This document shows, in pieces, positions 1-5,275 of a stretch of DNA of 5,275 bases (position 1 is the first letter of the stretch; every line of letters begins with the position of its first letter). The position numbers were made by a program, and so were the translations under genes. A model generated the notes under the pieces. It saw only the letters and a list, made by a program, of their open reading frames with translations, did no database searches and was not told where the DNA came from. Source of the stretch: Legionella genomosp. 1 (GTDB lineage Bacteria; Pseudomonadota; Gammaproteobacteria; Legionellales; Legionellaceae); contig CAMDBQ010000122.1 of assembly GCA_945889365.1 (NCBI GenBank), positions 1 to 5,275 on the forward strand. Reading direction: 5' to 3'.

Positions 1-73
1 GGGTGTCATTTTTGATCGCTTGCAGAGCAATTTCAAACTTAGCTGCCGATGACCACTTTTTGTTCTTTGCCAT
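1..73 (-). CDS. IS3-type transposase OrfA, N-terminal 24 codons (partial)
   Basis: The visible N-terminus includes KKWSSAAKFEIALQAIKND, matching the usual start of IS3/IS911-type OrfA proteins: a basic lysine-rich leader, an aromatic residue, then a K-F-x-I-A-L-x-A-I/L-K helix that opens the helix-turn-helix. OrfA binds the element's terminal repeats, and in the family a programmed -1 frameshift into orfB makes the full OrfAB transposase. Start choice: ATG at 71-73 with GGAGG five bases upstream. The gene is cut by the window edge, so the HTH core, the leucine zipper and the frameshift site cannot be seen. Recognition rests on about 20 residues. Confidence 0.68.
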   Translation of the reverse strand, partial: MAKNKKWSSAAKFEIALQAIKNDT

Positions 74-120
74 AGTAACCTCCAAAGTAGAGGCTATTAT
101 CTCCTAAATTTTTAAATTTT

Positions 121-143
121 GGTGGTCTGAATAGTTGGGGTCA
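121..143 (-). repeat. Terminal inverted-repeat copy (IS tip) of the IS3-type element
   Basis: The tip reads TGACCCCAACTATTCAGACC and then ACC on the minus strand. It lies about 50 bases upstream of orfA, as expected for the left end. Its partner is outside the window, so the repeat is assigned by position and by the 5'-TGA start, not by a pairing that can be seen. Confidence 0.55.
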
Positions 144-362
144 TTATAACGCTATTGCTTTGCATTCGCTGCCAACCCAGGCGCATCTGTATGGTGTCCC
201 ATTACTACTACCAAAACCAATGCAGAGATTTAGCGTATTTTTACTAGCGCAGTGTTGATTGATTTCTGTTGTCATTGAATGTGCTGAAAACCCTATGCTC
301 ATTACAGTTACCGCCAAAACGACCGCCAGGTTGATTTTATAATGAGTGACTGTACTACGCAT
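144..362 (-). CDS. Small predicted secreted protein, four cysteines (72 aa), unknown function
   Basis: I do not recognise a family. Residues 1-9 are a short polar/basic n-region with R2 and K9. Residues 10-27 are hydrophobic (INLAVVLAVTVMSIGFSA), followed by A-H-S, an acceptable signal peptidase I site near residue 29. This predicts export and a mature peptide of about 43 residues. All four cysteines (C38, C47, C60, C67) are in the mature part, so two disulfides in an oxidising compartment are plausible. The Gly/Ser/Asn-rich middle (FGSSNGTPY) suggests a surface loop. The start ATG at 360-362 has AAGGAGA at 369-375, six bases away, and a plausible sigma70 promoter lies upstream. The TAA stop (144-146) directly abuts the inferred IS tip; because those bases lie outside the element, the reading frame is probably native. 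It could instead be a lipid-free periplasmic peptide or an export-dependent toxin; nothing in the sequence decides this. Confidence 0.62.
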   Translation of the reverse strand: MRSTVTHYKINLAVVLAVTVMSIGFSAHSMTTEINQHCASKNTLNLCIGFGSSNGTPYRCAWVGSECKAIAL

Positions 363-416
363 TGCTATTCTCCTTGATGAAATTTGGCTTCCAGCCGATT
401 ACACCCCTATAAGTAA

Positions 417-445
417 GGTATAGTACGAGTTTTATAAACAGTCAA
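417..445 (-). promoter_or_regulatory. Candidate sigma70 promoter for the small secreted protein gene
   Basis: On the minus strand, TTGACT (440-445) is separated by exactly 17 bases from TATACC (417-422). The -35 matches the consensus at five of six positions and the -10 at four of six. Transcription would start near 410, giving a leader of roughly 50 bases that contains the AAGGAGA ribosome binding site. With the IS in the same orientation downstream, the transcript could continue into orfA. Confidence 0.5.
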
Positions 446-626
446 ATGTTATGTAAAAAATGGTAATTATAACCTCAACACGCCCTAAGCGCTCAAAAGG
501 TTTTTCAGCAAAATAATCGGGGACCATATGCAGTGTCCGGCTAACGAAACCAACCCATTTAAAATCATTGCAACGAATAGTTAGCCATGCGTTATGTGCG
601 ATTGTGAGGTCTGCTTCGGGATCCGT
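432..626 (-). other. Open frame of 64 codons without a usable start; possible gene remnant
   Basis: On the minus strand the frame is open from just after a TGA (627-629) to a TAA (432-434). Its middle reads like protein, for example NDFKWVGFVSRTLHMV and PDYFAEKPFERLGRVEV, with ordinary codon choice. The only internal ATG, at residue 34 (HMVPDY), has no good ribosome binding site. I do not recognise a family. It lies downstream of the methyltransferase stop in the same direction, and its last codons overlap the -35 box of the next gene's candidate promoter. It could be the decayed tail of a lost gene or a chance open frame in intergenic DNA. Nothing else gene-like is visible between 363 and 647. 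Confidence 0.25.
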
Positions 627-647
627 TCATCAATATGAGTTTATTAA

Positions 648-1580
648 CTAAAGTCGAGATAACAACACGTTTTTAAATGGATAAAAAAACGTAACCTCAT
701 GTTTGTTATAAAACATATGCATGATGCGAGAATTAGGGATGGCCTGAAATGGTCTAATGATACTTAAATCAATTTTACCTTGCAGTTTAATCGTAAAAAT
801 CATTTGTTTCGCTTTGCCTGATGCTATCCATTTCATGATGAGTGAATAGGCGCGGTCAGGGTAGCAAGCTATGTCAGATAAGACCCAATCGTAGGTTTGT
901 TCCAAAGTACCAGGCTCCAATGCGAAAGCGCTTTGTTGTAAAAATTTCACTCGGGGCAGGGCCGCGATTTTTGGATCGAGTAACGCTTTATCAACACCTG
1001 TGACCGTTGTACCTAAAGACTGCATGACATAAGTCCAGCCGCCAGGAGATGCGCCTAAATCCAGTGCTGTTTCACCCGGTTGAGGCACTCTATCTAATAG
1101 CGTAATGGCTTCCCATAATTTTAAATAGGCGCGATTGGGCGGGTTTATTTTATCTTCGATAAACAAACAGTGGCCTTTCGGCCATTTTTTTGAACGAGTA
1201 GCACTATAAACCAAGGTATTTTGATCCAGAAGACTAAATCCGCCTATATCCGGGATTTCAGTTTCAATCGGAAAATTACGCGTTAATGACCCATATTTGC
1301 GTAACTGTTCTTGAATTAATTTTGATCGGCCAGAATGAGACGTCGAATGCAAATACCAGAACTTCCCCGCTTGGCGAAGAATGTTCACCGCTTCTGAGAT
1401 AGATTGGAATTTTACAACGTGTGGTTCGAGCCAAATGTCTTGCGCAAAGCAAACCTCGAGCTTTTTATTTGGGGAAAAAACCATATCGTTGATCACATTT
1501 GTGACCTTACCTAGCTCTTCACGCAGTTCATGTGTAAATTCAGGGTTAGCGATGTAAATGGTTTGTTGCGATGTGTCCAT
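648..1580 (-). CDS. RlmM/FtsJ-type SAM-dependent ribose 2'-O-methyltransferase (310 aa)
   Basis: The C-terminal half is a Rossmann methyltransferase of the RrmJ/FtsJ class that aligns best by eye with RlmM, which 2'-O-methylates C2498 of 23S rRNA. SAM-binding motif I is LDLGASPGGW at 173-182 (RlmM has VDLGACPGGWTY), with an acidic residue, D197, ending the second strand. The family's K-D-K-E catalytic tetrad is complete: K154 in NRAYLKL, D236 in VLSDI, K265 in FTIKLQ and E295 in NKHEVT. The N-terminal 140 residues would correspond to the RlmM substrate-binding region (THUMP-like), but are diverged and shorter: 310 residues in total against about 366 in E. coli RlmM. It is expected to act in the cytoplasm on rRNA before ribosome assembly is complete. 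The ATG at 1578-1580 has only a weak ribosome binding site, which fits translational coupling to the small frame ending 8 bases upstream. Confidence is high for a ribose methyltransferase and moderate for C2498 as the target, so no symbol is given. Confidence 0.87.
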   Translation of the reverse strand: MDTSQQTIYIANPEFTHELREELGKVTNVINDMVFSPNKKLEVCFAQDIWLEPHVVKFQSISEAVNILRQAGKFWYLHSTSHSGRSKLIQEQLRKYGSLTRNFPIETEIPDIGGFSLLDQNTLVYSATRSKKWPKGHCLFIEDKINPPNRAYLKLWEAITLLDRVPQPGETALDLGASPGGWTYVMQSLGTTVTGVDKALLDPKIAALPRVKFLQQSAFALEPGTLEQTYDWVLSDIACYPDRAYSLIMKWIASGKAKQMIFTIKLQGKIDLSIIRPFQAIPNSRIMHMFYNKHEVTFFYPFKNVLLSRL

Positions 1581-1588
1581 AAGTTTGC

Positions 1589-1738
1589 TCAGAAAGATAA
1601 TGATTGCAGGCTATAAAAAGAAGCAAGTATAGCATAAAGGCTTGACCGGTTACGTAAACCTTCACGAATGTAGATACGACTGTCCTGAACATATTCATTT
1701 AAATCCCCCCATGTGGTATGCTGTTTTACTAATTTCAT
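1589..1738 (-). CDS. Possible small gene (49 aa) upstream of the methyltransferase, in the gyrA leader
   Basis: I recognise no family. Read from the ATG at 1736-1738, the frame has AAGGA (1744-1748) five bases upstream. It ends in TGA at 1589-1591, only 8 bases before the methyltransferase ATG, as in a tight operon with coupled translation. Codon use resembles that of gyrA (three of four arginines CGT, leucines mainly TTA). The N-terminal half is charged and polar (MKLVKQHTTWGDLNEYVQD), a basic stretch follows (REGLRNRSS), and the C-terminus is a hydrophobic/aromatic helix-like segment (LYAILASFYSLQSLSF). An ATG further upstream (1769-1771) would extend it to 60 residues but overlaps the gyrA start and has no clear ribosome binding site. 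Against it: the frame covers the candidate promoters of both neighbours, and a 49-codon frame can arise by chance. Confidence 0.42.
   Translation of the reverse strand: MKLVKQHTTWGDLNEYVQDSRIYIREGLRNRSSLYAILASFYSLQSLSF
1626..1634 (-). promoter_or_regulatory. Candidate extended -10 promoter for the methyltransferase gene
   Basis: TGCTATACT on the minus strand is an extended -10 element (TGN followed by TATACT, five of six matches to TATAAT). No good -35 box lies 17 bases upstream, which extended -10 promoters tolerate. The start would fall near 1619, about 40 bases before the methyltransferase ATG. The element lies inside the possible 49-codon frame, so if that frame is real this would be an internal promoter or a coincidence. 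Confidence 0.38.
1694..1722 (+). promoter_or_regulatory. Candidate gyrA promoter (weak -35, extended -10)
   Basis: TTCATT (1694-1699), a 17-base spacer and TGG-TATGCT (1714-1722) form a weak sigma70-type promoter with an extended -10. The start would fall near 1729, giving a leader of about 40 bases that includes AAGGA (1753-1757), 12 bases before the gyrA ATG. In E. coli, gyrase promoters are activated by DNA relaxation and depend on the -10 region and just downstream; whether that holds here cannot be read from the sequence. The alternative TTGACC at 1642 has no good -10 at the right distance. Confidence 0.33.
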
Positions 1739-1769
1739 TTCAATCCTTGCATAAGGACATGTTCTCATC

Positions 1770-4364
1770 ATGGTTTATTTAGCTAAAGAAATTTTACCCG
1801 TTAATATTGAAGATGAATTAAAGCAATCCTACCTTGATTATGCGATGAGCGTTATTGTCGGGCGGGCGTTGCCGGATGTTCGCGATGGGTTAAAACCTGT
1901 GCATCGGCGCGTGTTGTTTGCGATGAGCGAGTTGGGCAATGATTGGAATAAGCCCTACAAGAAATCGGCTCGTGTAGTCGGTGACGTGATCGGTAAATAC
2001 CATCCACATGGCGATACGGCTGTTTATGACACGATCGTTCGTATGGCGCAGGACTTTTCCATGCGTTATATGCTGGTTGACGGGCAAGGTAACTTTGGCT
2101 CGGTCGATGGTGACTCACCTGCTGCAATGCGTTATACCGAAATCAGGATGTCCAAATTAGCGCATGCCTTGTTGGCTGATTTGGAAAAAGAAACGGTTGA
2201 TTTTGCGCCCAACTATGACGGCACCGAATTTGCGCCGATGGTTATGCCCTCCAGAATACCTAATTTATTGGTGAATGGTTCTTCAGGTATTGCGGTTGGT
2301 ATGGCCACCAATATTCCTCCGCATAATTTAACCGAAATTTTAAATGCTTGTTTGGCGTTGGTTGATGATCCTGAACTGACTATTGATGATCTGATGGAAA
2401 TTGTTCCCGGTCCTGACTTCCCAACCTCGGCTATCATTAATGGCCGTGCGGGTATTATTCAAGCTTATCGCACGGGTCGTGGTCGTATTTCTATCCGTGC
2501 TCGCACTGAAGTTGAAACCGATGAACATACCGGTCGCCAAGCGATTATTGTTCATGAATTGCCTTATCAGGTGAACAAAGCGCGTTTGGTTGAGCGTATT
2601 GCTGAACTGGTTCGTGATAAAAAGCTGGAAGGGATTTCAGGTTTGCGTGATGAGTCGGATCGTGAAGGCATGCGGGTAGTTATTGAGCTGAAACGTGGCG
2701 AAATGGCTGAGGTGATGCTTAACAATCTATATGCTCACACGCAAATGCAAAATGTATTCGGTATTAATATGGTGGCTCTGGTTGATGGTCAACCGAGAAC
2801 ATTGAACTTAAAACAAATCCTAGATTTCTTTATTAAACATCGTCGTGAAGTGGTCACGCGTCGCTCTATTTTTGAATTGAAAAAAGCACGTAATCGCGCG
2901 CATATATTAGAAGGGTTAGGCATTGCTTTGGCAAACATTGATGCAATGATTGCTCTGATCAAAACCTCTGCAACACCACAAGTTGCAAAAGATGGTTTGT
3001 TGGGTCGTGTCTGGGAAGCCGGTTTGGTTAAATCAATGTTGGAATCAACCGGTGGCGATGCATGCCGTCCTGATGATTTACCCGTTCATTTTGGTTTGGC
3101 TCCAGAAGGCTATCGTTTATCACCACTGCAAGCCCAAGCCATTCTTGAATTGCGTTTGCATCGTTTGACAGGCCTTGAGCAAGATAAAATCCTGAGTGAA
3201 TTTCAAGAGCTATTGGGCGTTATTAAGGAATTGCTGGATATTCTGGCTTCACCTTTGCGTTTGATGCAAGTTATTCGTGATGAACTGGTTGAAATGAAAA
3301 CCCAATTCGGTGATGCGCGTCGTACTGAAATTATGGCCTCACAAGAAGATTTAACCATTGCAGACTTGATTACTGAAGAAGATGTCGTGGTTACGCTGTC
3401 TCATCAAGGGTATGTGAAATACCAGCCTATTTCAACGTATCAAGCGCAACGTCGCGGTGGAAAGGGTAAATCGGCAGCTCCTGTTAAAGATGAAGATTTC
3501 GTTGAGCGTCTGGTCATTGCCAGTACGCATGACACATTATTATGCTTCTCAAATCACGGTAAATTGTACTGGCTAAAAGCCTACCAATTGCCATTGGCAA
3601 GCCGTGTTTCTCGCGGTAAACCAATCATCAATATTTTACCGCTGGCTGAGAATGAAGCAATCACTGCGATGTTGCCTGTGCGTGAATACCTGGATGATTT
3701 CTTCGTCTTTATGGCCACCAAATTTGGTACTGTTAAAAAAGTGCCATTAACAGCCTTTGGTCGTCCACGCAGCAATGGGATCATCGCCATTGACCTGGAT
3801 GACAATGATCGCCTGGTCGGGGTTGACATTACCGATGGTACTAAAGACATCATGCTATTTTCTGATGCGGGTAAAGTGATTCGTTTTGGAGAGACGTTGG
3901 TTCGCTCAACGGGTCGAACAGCACGTGGAGTGCGTGGTGTGCGCCTTGCTGAAGATCAATCTGTTATTTCGCTGGTCGTTGTTCATGCTGGTGGCGGTAC
4001 GATTCTGACGGCTACTGAATTGGGTTATGGCAAGCGGACTGAGATTGAGGAATATCGCATTACTGGACGTGGTGGTCAAGGGGTTATCTCGATTCAAGTG
4101 AATGAACGTAATGGTAAAGTGGTTCGCGCCGTTCAAGTTGTTGATACAGACGAGGCCATGCTGATTACTGATCAAGGCACTTTGGTTCGCTTTAAAGTGT
4201 CTGAATTATCGATTATTGGCCGTAATACTCAAGGCGTGCGTTTGATCAATGTTGCTCCTGGTGAGCATGTGGTCGGAATGCAGCGCATTGAAGAAGTTCA
4301 AGGTGGCGAGGATATTCAAGATGAACCAGACGTTCAGGATGAACAAACGCCAATAGCTGAATAA
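1770..4364 (+). CDS. gyrA: DNA gyrase subunit A (864 aa)
   Basis: GyrA pairs with GyrB in an A2B2 type IIA topoisomerase that introduces negative supercoils into DNA using ATP. The protein is collinear with E. coli GyrA (875 aa) from the first residues (AKEILPVNIEDELKQSYLDY) on. The winged-helix breakage-reunion region holds the catalytic tyrosine Y122 in AAMRYTEIR. The quinolone-resistance-determining region reads HPHGDTAVYDTIVRMAQ, with T83 and D87. The tower and coiled-coil follow to about residue 520, including GINMVALVDGQP. The C-terminal DNA-wrapping pinwheel starts near 535 and carries the GyrA box QRRGGKG at 560-566, the mark of gyrase rather than topoisomerase IV ParC. The end is a short acidic tail (from about 841) with a tandem repeat. 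The ATG at 1770 gives the family N-terminus; AAGGA is 12 bases upstream, a rather long spacing. Two stops follow each other (TAA TGA). serC starts 83 bases downstream with no terminator between. Confidence 0.99.
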   Translation: MVYLAKEILPVNIEDELKQSYLDYAMSVIVGRALPDVRDGLKPVHRRVLFAMSELGNDWNKPYKKSARVVGDVIGKYHPHGDTAVYDTIVRMAQDFSMRYMLVDGQGNFGSVDGDSPAAMRYTEIRMSKLAHALLADLEKETVDFAPNYDGTEFAPMVMPSRIPNLLVNGSSGIAVGMATNIPPHNLTEILNACLALVDDPELTIDDLMEIVPGPDFPTSAIINGRAGIIQAYRTGRGRISIRARTEVETDEHTGRQAIIVHELPYQVNKARLVERIAELVRDKKLEGISGLRDESDREGMRVVIELKRGEMAEVMLNNLYAHTQMQNVFGINMVALVDGQPRTLNLKQILDFFIKHRREVVTRRSIFELKKARNRAHILEGLGIALANIDAMIALIKTSATPQVAKDGLLGRVWEAGLVKSMLESTGGDACRPDDLPVHFGLAPEGYRLSPLQAQAILELRLHRLTGLEQDKILSEFQELLGVIKELLDILASPLRLMQVIRDELVEMKTQFGDARRTEIMASQEDLTIADLITEEDVVVTLSHQGYVKYQPISTYQAQRRGGKGKSAAPVKDEDFVERLVIASTHDTLLCFSNHGKLYWLKAYQLPLASRVSRGKPIINILPLAENEAITAMLPVREYLDDFFVFMATKFGTVKKVPLTAFGRPRSNGIIAIDLDDNDRLVGVDITDGTKDIMLFSDAGKVIRFGETLVRSTGRTARGVRGVRLAEDQSVISLVVVHAGGGTILTATELGYGKRTEIEEYRITGRGGQGVISIQVNERNGKVVRAVQVVDTDEAMLITDQGTLVRFKVSELSIIGRNTQGVRLINVAPGEHVVGMQRIEEVQGGEDIQDEPDVQDEQTPIAE
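4311..4346 (+). repeat. Tandem 18-bp repeat in the gyrA acidic tail
   Basis: Two adjacent 18-base units, GATATTCAAGATGAACCA and GACGTTCAGGATGAACAA, encode D-I-Q-D-E-P and D-V-Q-D-E-Q (residues 848-859). The differences are mostly at third codon positions, so the repeat is kept at protein level. GyrA tails are known to vary between species, and in E. coli the acidic tail tunes DNA wrapping and supercoiling. Confidence 0.7.
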
Positions 4365-4447
4365 TGACATCGCCTTGAACGTGGTGGGCACCTCTTTGTA
4401 GAGAAGATGTGGGCAACGCAAAACAAACGGCATAAACTGAGGTGGAG

Positions 4448-5275
4448 ATGGAATCGAGACCCTATAATTTTGGTGCGGGACCAGCTGCATTACCTGAGTC
4501 AATTTTGTTGGAAGCTCAAGCAGAACTGTTAAACTGGCATGGGCAGGGCATGTCTATCCTGGAAACAGGGCATCGCACGCCCAAATTTCAACAGCTTATG
4601 CAAGAGGCTGATGCTGATTTGCGTGAGTTACTGGCTATTCCTGCTCATTACCAGGTGTTATTTCTCGGTGGAGCAGCACGAACACAATTTGCTATGGTTC
4701 CGATGAACCTCATACCCGCAGGTCAACGAGCCGGTTATCTAATATCCGGCATTTGGTCATCGCTTGCCTATGATGAAGCTCGCAAATTAAACTCTGCTTA
4801 TTGCATTGCCAGCTCCGGGAATAATGGATTTAAACACACGCCCAATCCAGGCAATTGGCAGCTCCGTGATAACACGGCTTATGTTTATTACACACCGAAT
4901 GAAACCATCAATGGCGTACGTTTTGCCGATGTACCATCAACAGGCGACATTCCCCTGGTTGCGGACATGACATCCTGCCTACTTAGTGAGCCAATCGATA
5001 TTTCCAAATTTGGATTAATTTTTGCTGGTGCACAGAAGAATATTGCGCCAGCAGGGCTAACGGTTGTAATTGTTCGCGAAGATCTCCTGGATTCTTGCAA
5101 CGGAACACCCATCCCTACCATGTTAGATTATCGGACTCACGCAACGCATAAATCGCTCTACGCAACCCCTCCAGTGTTTAATTGTTACATGGCGGCAAAG
5201 ATGTTTAAGTGGATCATGGAACAAGGTGGTGTTCAGGCCTTGTATCAAATCAATTGTGAAAAAGCCGCTAAGCTC
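4448..5275 (+). CDS. serC: Phosphoserine aminotransferase, N-terminal 276 codons (partial)
   Basis: SerC is a pyridoxal-phosphate class V aminotransferase. It converts 3-phosphohydroxypyruvate and glutamate to phosphoserine and 2-oxoglutarate in serine synthesis, and acts on the phospho-hydroxythreonine precursor in vitamin B6 synthesis. The frame opens with the family signature YNFGAGPAALPE. H42-R43 (ETGHRTPKF) matches the substrate-binding His-Arg pair. GGAARTQFAMVPMN (74-87) is the cofactor-phosphate loop, and W103 is where an aromatic residue stacks on the cofactor. PNETINGV (150-157) and D173 follow, and the Schiff-base lysine is K197 in AGAQKNIAPAGLT. The family length is about 360, so the last quarter is missing because the window ends; the frame is open to the final base. 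The ATG at 4448 has GAGG (4439-4442) five bases upstream and gives the usual N-terminus. Co-transcription with gyrA is likely. Confidence 0.97.
   Translation, partial: MESRPYNFGAGPAALPESILLEAQAELLNWHGQGMSILETGHRTPKFQQLMQEADADLRELLAIPAHYQVLFLGGAARTQFAMVPMNLIPAGQRAGYLISGIWSSLAYDEARKLNSAYCIASSGNNGFKHTPNPGNWQLRDNTAYVYYTPNETINGVRFADVPSTGDIPLVADMTSCLLSEPIDISKFGLIFAGAQKNIAPAGLTVVIVREDLLDSCNGTPIPTMLDYRTHATHKSLYATPPVFNCYMAAKMFKWIMEQGGVQALYQINCEKAAKL

Larger units (their letters stand above)
1..143 (-). mobile_element. Left part of an IS3-type insertion sequence (runs off the window)
   Basis: Read on the minus strand, the element appears to begin at 143 with TGACCCCAACTATTCAGACC, which has the 5'-TGA start and general form of IS3-family terminal repeats. 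About 50 bases of AT-rich leader follow, then a strong ribosome binding site (GGAGG, 79-83) and the start of an OrfA-like helix-turn-helix protein at 73. This order (tip, short leader, orfA) is typical of IS3 elements. The rest of orfA, orfB with its DDE integrase domain, and the other tip lie outside the window, so intactness cannot be judged. The boundary at 143/144 is inferred from one tip only and could be off by a base or two. Confidence 0.72.

Noticed and set aside
528..584. 18-codon plus-strand frame starting MQCPANETN
   Set aside because: Very short, with a poorly spaced G-rich stretch as its only ribosome binding site and no promoter seen.
539..586. Inverted repeat GGCTAAC (539-545) / GTTAGCC (580-586), considered as an integron attC site
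   Set aside because: Both arms deviate from the attC core consensus, the inner arms do not pair and the span of 48 bases is short. No integrase or cassette array is visible. The 34-base loop also argues against a terminator.
667..692. AT-rich inverted repeat ACGTTTTT / AAAAACGT
   Set aside because: It lies inside the 3' end of the methyltransferase coding region and lacks a GC-rich stem followed by a T-run, so it is not a convincing terminator.
1642..1670. TTGACC (1642-1647) as a -35 box for gyrA
   Set aside because: At 17 bases the -10 would be CGAATG, and TAGATA is 23 bases away; neither is a usable spacing and sequence.
1589..1771. 60-residue version of the small minus-strand frame, starting at 1769-1771
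   Set aside because: This start overlaps the gyrA ATG and has no clear ribosome binding site; the internal ATG at 1736-1738 with AAGGA five bases upstream is better, so only the 49-residue form is listed.
1852..4175. Several minus-strand and one plus-strand open frames of 60-90 codons within gyrA
   Set aside because: They are shadows of the strongly conserved gyrA coding sequence, have no recognisable motifs, and lack convincing ribosome binding sites.
4365..4447. Search for a terminator or separate serC promoter in the gyrA-serC spacer
   Set aside because: Only a 4-bp stem with a 2-base loop (GGTGGGCACC) and a TTGAAC without a matching -10 were found; neither is convincing.
4206..4502. 98-codon minus-strand frame spanning the gyrA-serC junction
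   Set aside because: It is antisense to the ends of two clear genes, has no family resemblance, and its start lies within serC.
4888..5121. 77-codon minus-strand frame inside serC
   Set aside because: Antisense shadow of the conserved PLP-lysine region of serC, with no independent support.

Overview
The window carries one well-defined core: divergent genes for an RlmM-like 23S rRNA ribose methyltransferase (minus strand) and DNA gyrase subunit A (plus strand). gyrA is followed by the start of serC (phosphoserine aminotransferase), which runs off the right edge. The left edge holds the first 143 bases of an IS3-type insertion sequence. A gammaproteobacterium is indicated: GyrA aligns by eye with E. 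coli GyrA with the same residue numbering through the breakage-reunion domain (T83, D87, Y122, GyrA box at 560-566). The moderately AT-leaning composition, Thr at GyrA 83, and SerC signatures such as ETGHRT and FLGGAARTQFA make a Legionella/Coxiella-type organism my best guess. That guess rests on memory of family sequences, not on a search.

Layout, left to right. Positions 1-143 (minus): tip, leader and first 24 codons of orfA of an IS3-type element. Positions 144-362 (minus): a 72-residue predicted secreted protein with four cysteines in its mature part; its stop codon touches the IS tip. Positions 363-647: a plausible sigma70 promoter for that small gene, plus a 64-codon open frame without a usable start that may be a gene remnant. 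Positions 648-1580 (minus): the RlmM-like methyltransferase. Positions 1581-1769: a divergent regulatory region that also contains a possible 49-codon gene (1589-1738, minus) with a good Shine-Dalgarno and only 8 bases before the methyltransferase start. Positions 1770-4364 (plus): gyrA, complete. Positions 4365-4447: short spacer with no recognisable terminator. Positions 4448-5275 (plus): serC, 5' 276 codons.

The genes do not form one pathway. gyrA and serC are probably co-transcribed housekeeping genes for DNA supercoiling and for serine/pyridoxal phosphate biosynthesis. The methyltransferase probably modifies 23S rRNA and may be translated in coupling with the small upstream frame. The accessory part is the left end, where an IS sits exactly behind a small secreted-protein gene. 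I see no clearly new multi-gene system. The best candidates for undescribed biology are the 49-codon frame in the gyrA leader and the four-cysteine secreted peptide.
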